Source of the DNA: Endomychus coccineus
Taxonomy: Eukaryota > Arthropoda > Insecta > Coleoptera > Endomychidae
Direction: 5' to 3'
Length of the DNA stretch: 64,000 nt
Assembly: GCA_958510875.1 (NCBI GenBank)
Contig: OY294067.1
Coordinates: 62,756,039-62,820,038, forward strand
Below, in pieces: positions 1-10,640 of the stretch. Each line of letters starts with the position of its first letter. Positions within the stretch are counted from its first letter, which is position 1. The notes under the pieces were generated by a model, which worked only from the letters and a program-made list of their open reading frames with translations, was not told the origin of the DNA and made no database searches. The position numbers and the translations under genes are program-made.

Positions 1-861
1 TAATTTATGATTGTCTTGGATAACCTAGCATGTTTTGTAAGCTGGGAAAATTGCAGTGGGCCTAGATTAGACATTTCCTGCTGGGGAGTACATTGCGAGA
101 TCGAAACATTAAATACGTATTCATGGCAGGTTTGTTTCTATCATCTGTAACGTGTAAGACTAGTAGATTCTGTGGATATATTAAAATATTCTTCCGAGAT
201 TAAGAGCAGAGATGATGAATTATTTAGAATAGGTATAGTGGGTACTATATATTTATGCAGATTTATAATTTTCTCGTCCTAATAGTTATGGTTGAAACAA
301 TGGAGCCAAATTTATGTTCACTAGATTACAGCGAAAATAGCATATGGTTCATAAATTTGGAAGAATAAATATTAACAAATGGCATGAACATTTTTCAGTT
401 GAATTCCAAGTGAAGACAAAAACACAACATACCTGATGATACCAAAACGGAGTTGGAGTCGAACACCTATTGTGTTCCTGTATCGGGTGATTCTATAGTT
501 CAAATTCCATGGTGCAATGCATTTCTGTGTGCAAGAGATTCCAATAATGATTAAGGCAAAAGTGATTTTCACGACTTTGTAGCTGGTTTACAAAAGTATC
601 TTCGACATAATTATCTGAACCAAACATTTTAGAGTCTATAGCAACTAATTCTACAGCTTTCATGAAGACATAAGCTATGTATGGGAGAAAGTGGGGGCAA
701 TTATGCCCTGAAAACCTGCTCGTAACTTATGGATGGAGGTAATTTTGTAAGGAACAATTGAAATAATGGAAATGGAATCTAAAATGATGGCATTGGTAAA
801 ATATGAAATGTTTATAGCATTGTTCTTGTGGTAGTCAACTAGTCCATTTACTCTTGTATGT
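1..861. other. Non-coding stretch, nothing recognised
   Basis: AT-rich sequence with only short, uninformative open frames on both strands. No recognisable domain, RNA gene or repeat boundary was seen before the target duplication at 862-869. Confidence 0.5.
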
Positions 862-1073
862 GTATGAACCACGGTCGTACATACAGGTCTGGGGACTCGT
901 ATGTTTGACATGGGTCTCTTACGCGTCGCCAAACTCGTAGTCCCTCGCTCAGCCACTAGCTAGCGCTTGAATCTCGAAGTACGGCAACAATCACATTATT
1001 ATGTAAAATAATTTTTCTCGTAACGCAATATTTACTATTCTGATTTGAGAGAGGAATAGAACTGTTACTCTTG

Positions 1074-1274
1074 TCAAAATGTATTACTCACCTTAAAAAT
1101 AACTTCACCTTTTTCGTTATACATGCTCGCACACATAAAAGACCTCGTTAAAACGATTTCTTTCGGAATCGCAAGTATCCACTTCTTTCGCATTTCCGCA
1201 TCTTTCGGCACTTTAAAAACAGAAGTTTCTTGCTTTACACTTTTGTACCACGTTTTGCATTTCCGCACAATGCA
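1074..1274 (-). pseudogene. THAP zinc-finger domain remnant, copy A
   Basis: The minus-strand frame reads CIVRKCKTWYKS, then VFKVPKDAEMRKKW, then LAIPKEIV and MCASMYNEKGEV. This follows the THAP (C2CH DNA-binding) pattern of a CxxxC pair, a VFKVPKD block, a KKW and a terminal Cys. The expected C-terminal Cys-x2-His is C-A-S-M here, so the zinc-binding His appears lost. THAP domains supply DNA binding in P-element transposases and related domesticated proteins. No transposase continues from it. It lies inside the 870-1831 element and is a diverged duplicate of copy B. Confidence 0.6.
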
Positions 1275-1512
1275 CAGTTCCGTAATTTGTTTCTGATAAC
1301 GCAGGTATACCTTGTGTTTACAACTTAAGAATGACAGAGAATACGTGACGTCTTTTGGTACTACGCGACAGTCGACGCTTAGCGGTCCTCACATAGAAAA
1401 CCGAGTTTCCAGACCTGTATCTACACATGTCTGGAAACTCTATGGTTGACTTGAGTCTCTTACGGGTCGCCTAACTCGTAGTCCCTCGCTCAGCCACCAG
1501 CTAGCGCTTGGA

Positions 1513-1665
1513 TCACGAAGTGGTAAAACGATTTCTATCCGGAATCGCAAGCATCCACTTTTTTCGCATTTCCGCATCTTTTGGTACTTTAAAAACCATA
1601 GTTTCTTGCTTTCCACTTTTGTACCCCGTTTTGCATTTCGGCACAATGCACGATTTCGTAATTTG
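1513..1665 (-). pseudogene. THAP zinc-finger domain remnant, copy B
   Basis: The minus strand encodes SCIVPKCKTGYKSGKQET followed by MVFKVPKDAEMRKKW and MLAIPDRNRF, the N-terminal two-thirds of a THAP domain with the first Cys pair (CIVPKC) intact. The frame then runs into the tandem junction, so the second zinc-ligand pair is missing. It is clearly homologous to copy A at 1074-1274, with several substitutions. It is part of the same P-like element and unlikely to be functional on its own. Confidence 0.6.
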
Positions 1666-2184
1666 TTTCTGAAAACTCAGGTATTCCTTGTGTTGACAAG
1701 TCAACTCTGACAGTTGTCAGAAAATACTCCTACGTGACGACTTTTGGTACTACGGGCCAGTCGACGCTTAGCGGACTCACTGCTCACATAGGAAACAACC
1801 TCGAGTTTCCGGACCTGTGTATACGACCGTGGTATGAACCCATCGTGATAACGATAGTATGTCATAAGCATCAAATCTCATTCAAAAGCACCAAAATAGT
1901 AGCATGAGTTTTCTATGTTTATCAAGGACCCCGGAACAAGATTTTTGAACATCGAATTTTCAAACTATCGAATTATGAATATCGGGAAATAGCTTGAGCT
2001 GTAGTCAGTCTCATATCCAGTTCTAGTTGTAGTGAAATATAAACGTACAGTCATCAAAAAAGGTTCAATTTTCGCATTTTTCGAATCCTTTGGACGGCTT
2101 CGAGCTGTTCGAAAAAATTCTCTACATTAAAGTTAAGTATCTATCCAATAGTACGCACTGGTTAAGTGTAGTGTACCTAGTGTT

Positions 2185-2905
2185 CTACGAGAGCATGGTG
2201 AAAAGTCCCTGAAAAATATAACAGATGACGCCACAATCGAAAATCCCATGTGATGTTTGTGTTTGTTTTCAGACTGATATGTCATTCAGTTCTGTTTTGA
2301 CACCCATCGAAAGCAAGCAACCTTGAAGATTTTTGTAAACGTGGGAATAAGTCAAATTCGCGTCTTGATTGGTAGATTATTTTTTGGGTGGAAAACATAA
2401 CGCAAATTGGGGACTCCTTGCCATCGATTCGAATGATTAACAAGTGGTTTATTGATTTTTTTTGTAGCAGTATACCACAAAGGACGCCGAACGTTCTGGT
2501 TCTGGTCCAATTGAGGTTACAACACCAGAAATCGTAGAAAAATCAATGGTAAGATATTGGATGATCGGTGAGTTAAAGTGCATGAGATTGTTGAGGCTAT
2601 CGGTATCTCAACCGAACGGGTACGGAACATTTTGCATACATTTTTGAATATGAGAAAGCTATCTGGCAGATGGATGCCGCATTTGGTCTCTGTTGACAAC
2701 AAGTGCGACCGTGTGGACTGTAAAGGACTTTATGCGCCGTTTCGTAATCGTGGACGAAACATGGATCCATCACAACACACCAGAGACCAAAGAACAGTCG
2801 AAATAATGGACTTGGCCTGGCGAATCGAAGCCCAAAATGGGCTTATCGGCCAACAAAGTCATGGCCGACAGTTTTTCGGGATGCACACGATATTAATTTG
2901 AAAGT
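2185..2905 (+). pseudogene. mariner transposase remnant
   Basis: The left end carries a mariner-type TIR (TACGAGAGC... then a CCTGAAAAAT block at about 2208). The plus strand then reads the start of a mariner transposase in broken frames. The clearest stretch is at 2578-2750: VHEIVEAIGISTERVRNIL, then NMRKLSGRWMPHLVSVD, which matches the second helix-turn-helix and linker of mariner transposases. The DD34D catalytic region is only partly present and shifted between frames (a GKVMA-like segment near 2850). The right end was not found, so the copy is truncated and inactive. Mariner transposases are normally about 350 aa. Confidence 0.75.
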
Positions 2906-3372
2906 TAGAATATTTACAACTCAAAAACACTGGATATGTTGGACTATTATCATCTCATTTCTATGCAATTATATTGTTTACTACCAATCATGTCGTGATA
3001 TGTTTGCGTAATATTCTACATCCACACACATATTTCAATACAAGCTACATGTGCATTCTCCCTATTAGTATTAAATGCAGTATACTTACAAATATCCTTT
3101 GTTCTGGCTTCATAGCATTTTCTGTTGTTTACTAGGCATTGTAGAAGTGATGGGTATAATAGACTGCAATTCCCTCTTGTACCATGCTCAGTTTATTTTT
3201 TCCCATTTTAGTTTTGAATACAATACGAGGAATAATCACCCTTATCCACTAAAATTAATGTTAAAGTACTGAGGAATTGTCAGCTAACAAGTAGCCATCA
3301 GATTAAAGTGAATTAGAAATCAAAATGTACACAATCGAATTCTATTTGGAATTAATAGGGTTGCTATACCGG
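2906..3372. other. Non-coding with a degenerate hammerhead-type repeat
   Basis: Mostly unrecognised AT-rich sequence. At 3233-3300 the minus strand matches the dispersed repeat at 17.98-18.06 kb (flank AATCACCCTTATCCACT on the plus strand). It has a degraded hammerhead-like core, CTGATGGCTACTTGTTAGC, followed by TCAGTAC. Confidence 0.4.
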
Positions 3373-3962
3373 GGGTCCCAGTATACATGTTCCAATAGAT
3401 TATCTCAGTCATTTCGAAAGATAAAAATTTGAAAATTTCGTGATCTCCAATTCGTTCAAGGAACCTTCAACTGAGAAAAACAGAAATTGAAAGTCGATGC
3501 CTTTTTTATTTCAAATAGCACCCTGTATATTTTTTACAATTTTTGATTTGTACTCAAAATTATCTTTCCAACGATGTATCACTACCAAAGTTACAAACAA
3601 ATGTATTCAAATGTTCCCATGGCAAACTAAGGTTTTCATTTAAGAATTATTAATTCTTTCAGTTCTACTATAATTCTAATAATCTCGAATGCAAAATTGT
3701 TCATGAATTATCATTTATTATTGAAGTCAAAATCAAGATTACACAAAATATCGTAGCCTATACTGCACTTCTTTCAATTTGGAATTTCATTTGTCGTTTT
3801 CTCTATCAAATCAAATGTAAAATACAAAGTGTGATACATCGTTGTAAAGATAATTTTGAGTAGAAATCAAAAATCAAAAGTGCTATTTGAAATAAGAAAG
3901 TCAGAGTCACTTCCGGTCAAACCGGTTGCACGACGAAACGACATTTTGAGACCGTATAGCGG

Positions 3963-3966
<4 letters not shown>
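3373..3966. repeat. Inverted-repeat (MITE-like) element
   Basis: Two arms are mutually inverted. About 3501-3582 (TTTCAAATAGCACCCTG, then CTCAAAATTATCTTTCC) pairs with about 3831-3900 (GTGATACATCGTTG, then GTGCTATTTGAAATAAG). The outermost ends, GGGTCCCAGTATA at 3373 and TATAGCGGGACT near 3956, are also roughly inverted. No coding content was seen. The right end abuts the CT tract. Confidence 0.5.

Positions 3967-4030
<64 letters not shown>
3965..4030. repeat. (CT)n microsatellite
   Basis: An uninterrupted CT dinucleotide repeat of about 33 units directly follows the right end of the inverted-repeat element. It gives long Ser-Leu or Arg-Glu repeats in translation, which are not genes. Confidence 0.95.
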
Positions 4031-4032
<2 letters not shown>

Positions 4033-5796
4033 ATATTATTCCTAATTCTCAATCTGTTTATTTATTGACAGTTTGGCCATTTAATTTAGTTTGGAGTTTG
4101 ATCCCAATCATTGATTAGCCAGACCAAACGTGACAAAAATTATTGACACATTGACATTTTATTTCACAAGATAGTTAAGATACGAACACACTGGAAAGTA
4201 AGTGGAAGGGTAATTGCTAATATTATTCATATAAACTCATACTCAACACTAACAATGAAATTTAGTAATAAAAATAGCAATGACATGATAATGATAATAA
4301 AAAATAATATTACAATTAACTTTATTACTAATAAGAATAAAAATTATAAGATCAAAATCTGTACTCAAATAATACAAACCTAGATAATCTAAATTAACTA
4401 AACGACATAAATAAAACTAACATTATTAAATTTGATACTCAACCAGGATGAACCTAGGAGATCGAAACTAAATGAACTGAAATCAGTTCATTTCATTTAA
4501 ATGAATGTATTATTGAATTTGAACTTGAATAAAAACTGAGAACAACAAACTATGATTAAAAATCGAAAACTACTCTGATTTATCGGAATCCACCCTACTT
4601 ACCAAAAACCCTCTGAAGAAACTATAAAGTTAAATTAATTAAAATTGACTAAGTGTTACGTGATTTCTCAAAAGACTAATTTAAGCTAGAAAATAAAACT
4701 CAAGGTTTTAGGCATTGCCCCTGGCATTTGTAATGTGTCCTTTTCTCAAGAACCAATGTACAATTAGGAAAAGGATCGCTGACCAATAAGCAGTAAGATT
4801 CCTCTCTTTAGGTCTCTAGTTCAGAATGTTTTCGGTGGGGATTTTTAAACCTATCTGTCCTTTTCTAAGTAATACTAACTGATTTGAATGTACATATTAT
4901 TTCAACTATAATCAAGACTATATTTAATTACAGTTTTGATGATTAGATAGTACGTTATGTCCTGATTTACGTGTGATAAATTTTTATTAATTTTGTAACT
5001 TACGAAAGTTTGTAAAACTTCCATATTCAGATCAACAATGGGTCTGTAAAAAAAGTCCACTACCTAAGCATCTCCCGATGGTAAACATTAAAATTTATTA
5101 TATAGACGTTTTCCGTCCTATATTGGCTATTCATCTTGACACGTTTATGACTGCCTTGACCATGCCAGCTATGGTATCACTCTCATTGAAGCGGCTGTGA
5201 ATTAATTTGTGTTTTTGTAGAAATTCGTTCTCTTTTCTCAAGCTGTATTTGTTATTGATACTAAACACAAAAAATCGAAAGTTTATCACTCTTGAAATAC
5301 AGCAATGACAAATATCTAGGTAAGTTAGAGGGGATGGTAAGGTTTTGTTGGAAAAACAATTTAATGAATTCACATTTATCTCTAGCTGAGGGTGATCCTT
5401 TATATACCCTTTTGATGGTATTTAAACAGGCTGTTTTATAATTAGGTTTAACTTGGTAACTGAAAAGTTCTTAGTGGATAAGGGCGATTGTTTCTTATTC
5501 ATAGTGTTATAGTGTATCCATAGTATGAACTCTTTTATAGTTTATAATATGAAGAATTGAGTTGTTGGAATATGATTGTTTTTATTCATTGTTTTAGCAA
5601 GTTACAAATTTCAACATAGGAAAAGTCAAATATAATTTCACAATACAAACCGCAATACCATATACAATGAAGTCGTGTTGGGCTAAGATTTTTGGGTTCT
5701 TCATGATTTGGAAAATTGTATCTACATCCCTAATATACTTACATGAAATTCTACCATGAGACAAAGAACCTCTACACTTGTTTATACTTACCCAGA
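4031..5796. other. Long non-coding stretch with one repeat remnant
   Basis: AT-rich and without a convincing gene. A short minus-strand frame at 5131-5373 was not recognised. About 5375-5500 resembles 48.84-49.03 kb: an ATTTATCTC(T/C)AGCTGAGGG block, a degraded hammerhead-like TTAACTTGGTAACTGAAAAG, then TTAGTGGATAAGGGCGATT. Confidence 0.4.
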
Positions 5797-6165
5797 TTAT
5801 TTATCAGTCAGTTTTGTTGATGAACCAAAGCTATCAGTGGAGAAGCCTTTGAGGCAACGGCCATCCATAGGACTTCTCATAGTCCTCTCGTTCAAAAAGA
5901 TAAATGAACAGTCAGCTGTGAAATCTTGGGCTTTTTGCAAGGCCTTTCTACTTCGACTGGTGCGGGTGCCTCTCTCTCCTTTTGTCTTTCGCCGATTTTC
6001 GGCCACTTTAAGAGTTTTGGTCATGTGATTTTCGTCAGTCAATCCTGTTGGTTCGTAAAAGCTATTCCCTTCCACTCCTACCATGAACTATGCTGCCAAC
6101 ATGACATCAAATCCGCGAGCATTCCCTATCCGCCGTCTGGGAATGCGGTCATATTGCGCAATTAA
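5797..6165 (-). other. Unrecognised open frame of higher GC
   Basis: A 95-codon frame on the minus strand (5797-6084), extendable to about 6165 through one stop, lies in DNA visibly richer in G+C than its surroundings. It is Arg/Lys-rich in the middle (ENRRKTKGERGTRTSRSRK). I do not recognise the product. The plus strand is also open over much of the interval, so the frame may be incidental or part of an unidentified repeat. Confidence 0.2.
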
Positions 6166-6360
6166 GTATTACAACTTCAAGTTTTTGGTGATTGTGCAAT
6201 AAATCGTTTTTTTTTTCATAATGTTCTCACACCGACAAAAATACATAAAGACTAACCCATTTATAATAGGTAGCGGATATTCTTCCGATAATCGGAAGAT
6301 TTGTTTATTCGTCCGAAAGTGTTGAGTTGAGTTGTTGAGTTCAATTTTCTACCTGCATCT

Positions 6361-6435
6361 GCCGTTATAGCCTAAGTGATTGACACGCTGGCAATGCAGT
6401 TTGTTTCCAGATTTCGAAACTATCCAAGCGGCAAG
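6361..6435 (+). repeat. Possible tRNA-derived SINE head
   Basis: TAGCCTAAGTG at 6368-6378 fits the RNA polymerase III A-box consensus TRGYNNARNNG. GATTTCGAAAC at 6410-6420 is one base from a B box, at tRNA-like spacing. The start GCCGTTATAG and the following GACACGCTGGC resemble tRNA-related SINE heads. It does not fold as a convincing tRNA. Downstream, a GTCGCAGGTTAG(T/A)TTGT segment recurs near 19.92 kb. Confidence 0.3.
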
Positions 6436-6973
6436 GTTGTCGCAGGTTAGTTTGTTAACTTTTGACAGGTTAATATTGAAATTTTTATATTTTGTGGTGA
6501 TACTATGCTGGTATTTACTTTTCTTGCCCTTGTACACATATATTATCAAGGGGTACATTGATTATTTGATGTTCCTTCTTCATGTATTATCAAAATGCAT
6601 GTTTGACGCTCTATGCTTTAAGTTCTAAGTCAGAGAATAATTAATAATAATTGTATGAAATTTCGTCTATGTAAGCCTATGTAAGTGGATATTCGTCCGA
6701 TAATAGGATGAATGTACTATTTTCATATTCATCCGATAATCGACGACTATCCAGGGGCTTTATTATATATACTTTTCAACTGAAGATCAGGGCAAGGAGC
6801 AAATCTCGTAGAAATAAAAATATGCAATACCTTCCTAATGTGATAAGAAGGAGAATCCCCTCTGAAGAACTGAATTCAGACACAACGCTGTATATCGCTG
6901 TGTGATACCTAGAAATTTCGAAAATGTCTATAATTTTCTGCTGCTGCTAATAGTTATACGACGGCCTATATTA
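6436..6973. other. Non-coding, short dispersed repeats
   Basis: It contains repeated ATTCGTCCGATAAT-type segments (about 6686 and 6728) that are also seen near 6277. No gene was recognised. Its last bases (ACGGCCTATATTA) are homologous to 9253-9270 and belong to the lipase exon duplication interrupted by the next element. Confidence 0.4.
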
Positions 6974-9163
6974 TACAGGGTGTTCCATCTCAGACGAGCC
7001 ACCCCGTATATTTCTTATCCCATAGTTAGTGGGAAAATCTCCCGAAACACGTCGAAGGATTTTGTTTGGGGGACATCTTTTGACGTATATTTGAGGCTTG
7101 AACGAGCAACCCCCTAATAGGGGGCGCTTCAACCCCTCAAAATTGAATAGGGGAGAGGGTTGAGTGATACGTCATTTGAAAGGTCTTGGAAGCCTCTTTA
7201 CAACGGTGTACAAGAAACGTAAATTTGATGAACCGTTTTCGCCAAAAATTAATTTTGTTGCTCGAATGCGCCACCTTGAATATTTTGGTTATTTGTACAA
7301 TGTACAAGCTCATTTTTATTGAGCCTTTTTTACAGACTTAAACAATCTTCAAAAAATCACATTCGTAAAAAAAATGAATTGTGTTGTCATGCTTACAATG
7401 AAAAAAATTAAATCTGCGTGTTTAAATCAAATGTTCAAATTGTCCTCCATTGAGTTCCATACAATAATACAATCTTGACTGAAAACCGTCTCTAACATGG
7501 TTCAGCATAATTGGAGTTATTTGACGACACTCATTTACAATTCGTTGGCGTAGTTCGTCCAAATTTTCAGGCTGAGTCACAAAAATTTCGGACTTAAGAT
7601 GTCCCCACAAGAAGAAGTCCAGAGGGTTCAGGTCAGGAGATCGGGCAGGCCACTCCATAGGACCTCTTCTTCCAATCCAACGACCGGGGTATTGCAAATT
7701 GAGGTATTGGCGAACTGGTGCGGCGTAGTGAGGAGGAGCTCCGTCTTGTTGGAAATGCAATTGTTGTTTAAGTAGTAGAGGACCGTTTTTCTAATTGTTC
7801 AGTTATTAACGGATCAATCGCATTTTCCAACATTTCAAGATAAATTTCGCCATTTAAATTACCAGGAATAAACAGAGGTCGAATTAGGTGGTCTCCCAAA
7901 ATTCCTACCCAAACGTTTAGCTTTTCCCGATGTTGAGTGTGAGCTTCTCGAAATATATGAGGATTTGTATCGCTCCAAATTTTACAGTTATGCCGGTTAA
8001 CCTCTCCATTAAGTAAAAAAGTGCATTCGTCAGAAAAGCAAACGTTGTACAAGAAATTTGGGTTATTGTTGATACGCTCGACCATAATTTCGCAAAACTC
8101 TTGCCTTCGATCCCAATCATCATCATTTAATTCCTGAATTAATTTAATTTTGTACTGATGGAACTTGTGTTTATGTAAAATTCTGAAAACGTTAGATTGG
8201 CTAATACCGGAAGCTGCAGAAAGTTGTCGTACAGATTGCGTGTTTGGCATAAGTTGGACATGTCCCAATACCGCCACAGCTGCTCCTTCATCATTAGCAA
8301 TTCCAATGGGTGCCCTCTTTTTATCCATTACTGAACCCGTCTCCACAAATTTTGAAATCAATTCCATTACGTACTTATGGCGAACGCTACGTTCAGGATG
8401 ATTTTCGTTAAATATCCTTGCAGCCGCTGGGGCATAATTTTGATTTTGGTAATAAAGGCTAACCAGCTCAACACGTTCTTGCAATGTGTACACCATATTT
8501 TTTGAAATTTTAAACAAATCAGCAAAGTAGTAACTCAACAGATTGATTAAAATCATGAAATGATCGAAGAAACGTTAAAACCAGATAAACACCTTCTAAG
8601 AACGAAAAATTAAGGCAACATAAGGAAATGTTTTGCTGTTTTTTTATTTATTAGTTTGAGAGAATGTATTATTGTATGGAAGTCAATGGAGGACAATTTG
8701 AACATTTGATTTAAACACGCAGATTTAATTTTTTTCATTGTAAGCATGACAACACAATTCAATTTTTTTACGAATGTGATTTTTTGAAGATTGTTTAAGT
8801 TTGTAAAAAAGGCTTAATGAAAATGAGCTTGTACATTGTACAAATAACCAAAATATTCAAGGTGGCGCATTCGAGCAACAAAATTAATTTTTGGCAAAAA
8901 CGGTTCATCAAATTTAAGTTTTCCATACACCGTTGTAAAGAGGCTTCCAAGACCTTTCAAATGACGCGTCACTCAACCCCTCTCCCCTATTCAATTTTGA
9001 AGGGTTGAAGCGCCCCCTATTAGGGGGTTGCTCGTTCAAGCCTCAAATATACGTCAAAAGATGTACCCCAAACAAAATCATTCGACGTGATTCGGGAGAT
9101 TTTTCTACTCACTATGGGATAAGAAATATACGGGGTGGCTCGTCTGAGATGCAACACCCTGTA
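6974..9163 (-). mobile_element. Tc1/mariner-superfamily element with 0.5-kb TIRs
   Basis: A 2190-bp element bounded by TACAGGGTGTTSCATCTCAG ends in inverted orientation and flanked by TA at 6972-6973 and 9164-9165, the target duplication of the IS630/Tc1/mariner superfamily. The TIRs are very long, about 6974-7472 and 8667-9163, with only scattered mismatches. They run into the transposase gene, so the last codons of the gene occur in both TIRs. The transposase on the minus strand is nearly complete but has one frameshift. The element ends 27 bp from a splice acceptor copy of the lipase gene. Confidence 0.9.
7419..8556 (-). pseudogene. Tc1/mariner-superfamily transposase, one frameshift
   Basis: Two overlapping-frame pieces make one transposase of about 370 aa. 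The N-terminal piece (8556-7768, 262 aa) begins near MVYTLQERVELVSLYY, with helix-turn-helix DNA-binding segments (ISQSNVFRILHKHKF) and the first catalytic Asp in CFSDECTF. The C-terminal piece (7760-7422) carries the second Asp in FQQDGAPPH and the third in RSPDLNPLDFFLWG, with 36 residues between these two Asps. The break is a one-base shift at about 7765-7770, in a CTACTAC run. The catalytic triad is otherwise present. It is the only gene of the 6974-9163 element and would cut and paste it at TA sites. The C-terminus NGGQFEHLI lies within the left TIR. Confidence 0.88.
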
Positions 9164-9165
9164 TA

Positions 9166-9362
9166 ATACTAAGGTGAATTTTTTTCCCAGAGATTAATTC
9201 TGCAGCTGCCTGGTTTTCTGTACCTAATAATTCTGAGTACTTCATTCAATTCTCACTACGGCCTATTGTATATAATATTAATTGGAATTTTTTTCCAGAG
9301 ATTAATTCTGGAGCTGCCCGGTTTTCTATACCTAATGATTTTCTGAGTACGTTATTCAATTC
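9166..9362 (+). repeat. Tandem duplication of a lipase splice acceptor and exon start
   Basis: The acceptor tract plus exon start TTTTTTCCCAGAGATTAAT at about 9181 is repeated at 9289. About 60 bp of exon after each acceptor is homologous (CTGCAGCTGCCTGGTTTTCT against CTGGAGCTGCCCGGTTTTCT). The duplicated unit also includes the upstream ACGGCCTAT; in copy 1 that segment lies at about 6960, on the other side of the transposon. Both copies are in the same reading frame without an intervening stop, so either acceptor could be used. Confidence 0.8.
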
Positions 9363-9613
9363 TTCATTCGAAGATGTGATGAAATTGGCGCGCAATTTCC
9401 GCTTTTGTGAAGTAGAACCAGTAGATATCAAGTTTTATTCATATACTCGATCACAACCAGAACCACTAGAACTGAATCGAACAACTCGGATATCATTAAA
9501 GAATGGATATCCCACGAAAGTGATTGTTCATGGGTGGTTCGGAAGTTCTGATGCTGAATTCATCAAGGACATTGCAAAGGAGTACCATAAAAGAGGAGAT
9601 TACAATATTATTG
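9299..9613 (+). CDS. Neutral lipase / phospholipase A1-like gene, exon with HGW motif
   Basis: An exon after the acceptor TTTTTCCAG at 9298 (or at 9190 if the upstream duplicate acceptor is used). It ends at donor G|GTAAGT at 9613/9614. It encodes the N-terminal part of the pancreatic-lipase-type alpha/beta-hydrolase fold: FSIPNDFLSTLF, then VDIKFYSYTR, then TKVIVHGWFGSSDAEF, whose HGW loop forms the oxyanion-hole region in this family. The enzymes hydrolyse ester bonds of triacylglycerols or phospholipids and are usually secreted; the signal-peptide exon was not found. The frame joins exon 10206-10640 exactly (YNII-GVDWS). It could be a true gene or a partial duplicate. Confidence 0.75.
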
Positions 9614-10205
9614 GTAAGTCGAATTTTGTACATCAGTGGCGTAACTATCCTCCGAAGCTCCTCCGGGCCACCCACATAAATCTTTTAACAATTGAAAAAC
9701 GGACATTGCGACAGAGAAATTTTGGGATACATTTTAAACTGCGAACACTAACTTCAAAAAATATTTGGATAACATGTCGTTTAAATAACAGAAAATGTAC
9801 GGAGAAAAAAAGAAATGTTGCGTTGGCTTAATCTTAATTTGGAGTACCTAATCAGAAGTGTTATGTTAATAACAAATCAATAGAAAAAGTGTTGGCAAAA
9901 AATTGTTCTTGTTGTGGTAACAGATTTTTTTCGTTACTACCAACAGTTTTTCGTGCTACTTCTATACCACGTTTTGTTGCTAATACAGGTAACTGGCGTT
10001 CTAATAATATCAACATTCAACATTTATTTTCCTGTTATCTATCTCAACATAATTTTAGGTGTTTATTATTAACATTCATATAATGATAAAAACTTTCATG
10101 TATTAAAAACCTTCTTCAGTTGCATCCTGTCTTTCTTGCCACAAACTTCATTTCATCTCATTGTATTATATTATTTCACATTGTTATTGATCATAGCAAT
10201 TGTAG
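9614..10205 (+). other. Lipase intron
   Basis: A 592-bp intron with GTAAGT donor at 9614 and TTGTAG acceptor at 10200-10205. It splits the Gly codon between YNII and VDWS. No gene is seen inside it. Confidence 0.7.
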
Positions 10206-10640
10206 GTGTTGATTGGTCGAAAGATGCTCATCGGGACTATTTACATTCATCGTGTAGTGCAAGAGATGTGGGAAAATCAACTGCAAATTTCATAATAGAA
10301 GCTGTAGGAAATGATACCAGCTTACTGAATAATATACACCTCATTGGTCATTCTTTGGGTGCACAAGTGTCCGGTTTAGCTGGAAAGGAAGTTAAATCTA
10401 GGATACATTCTAAAATAGGGCGGATAACAGCTCTGGACGCTGCAGCTCCTCTATTCGAATATCCAATAAAAATGCCTGAAGCTTTGAGAATCAGTTCCGA
10501 AGACGCAACTTATGTAGACGGAATTCATACTAATACGGGTTTCTTTGGATTTGCTGCACCGTTTGCTTCCGCCGATTATTATGTTGGTGATGGTAATCCT
10601 ATCCAACCAGGATGTGAGAACTCTAATTTCTTTGAAGGAC
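10206..10640 (+). CDS. Neutral lipase / phospholipase A1-like gene, catalytic exon
   Basis: Encodes GVDWSKDAHRDY, then the nucleophile elbow LIGHSLGAQVSGLAGK (catalytic Ser in GHSLG), ITALDAAAPLFE (catalytic Asp of the ALDxAxPxF motif), and YVDGIHTNTGFFGFAAPFAS followed by IQPGCENSNFFEG. These are in the order and spacing of insect members of the pancreatic lipase family. The exon ends at donor C|GTAAGT at 10640/10641. The catalytic His, expected in a later C-S-H-x-R segment, is not in this exon. DAAAP replaces the usual DPAxP, and SADYY replaces the usual G-H-A-D-F/Y, so some divergence is evident. Its complete exon structure cannot be confirmed here. Confidence 0.8.

Larger units (their letters stand above)
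870..1831 (-). mobile_element. P-superfamily-like DNA transposon with THAP exons
   Basis: A 962-bp element flanked by an exact 8-bp duplication, GTATGAAC, at 862-869 and 1832-1839. Its ends are inverted repeats: CACGGTCGTA at 870, followed by a CAGGTCTGGGGACTCG block at about 884, mirrored at 1800-1831. An 8-bp duplication together with a THAP zinc-finger coding segment is the combination known for P elements. The inside is a head-to-tail pair of two related half-units, about 884-1422 and 1424-1817, each bounded by its own TIR-like block. The palindromic junction is at 1402-1440. There is no room for the P transposase catalytic domain, so the copy is non-autonomous. The superfamily call rests on target-site length and THAP content, not on similarity to known P-element TIRs. 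Confidence 0.7.

Noticed and set aside
3856..4068. Ser-Leu-rich and Arg-Glu-rich open frames
   Set aside because: They are translations of the (CT)n tract on either strand.
5131..5373. RT-like frame (FLQKHKLIHSR)
   Set aside because: A short resemblance to the 'F-L-x-K-H-x-L-I' of non-LTR RTs, with no other RT motif around it.
9246..9431. Minus-strand ORF over the lipase exon
   Set aside because: It is the antisense shadow of the lipase exon, which has splice sites and conserved motifs on the plus strand.
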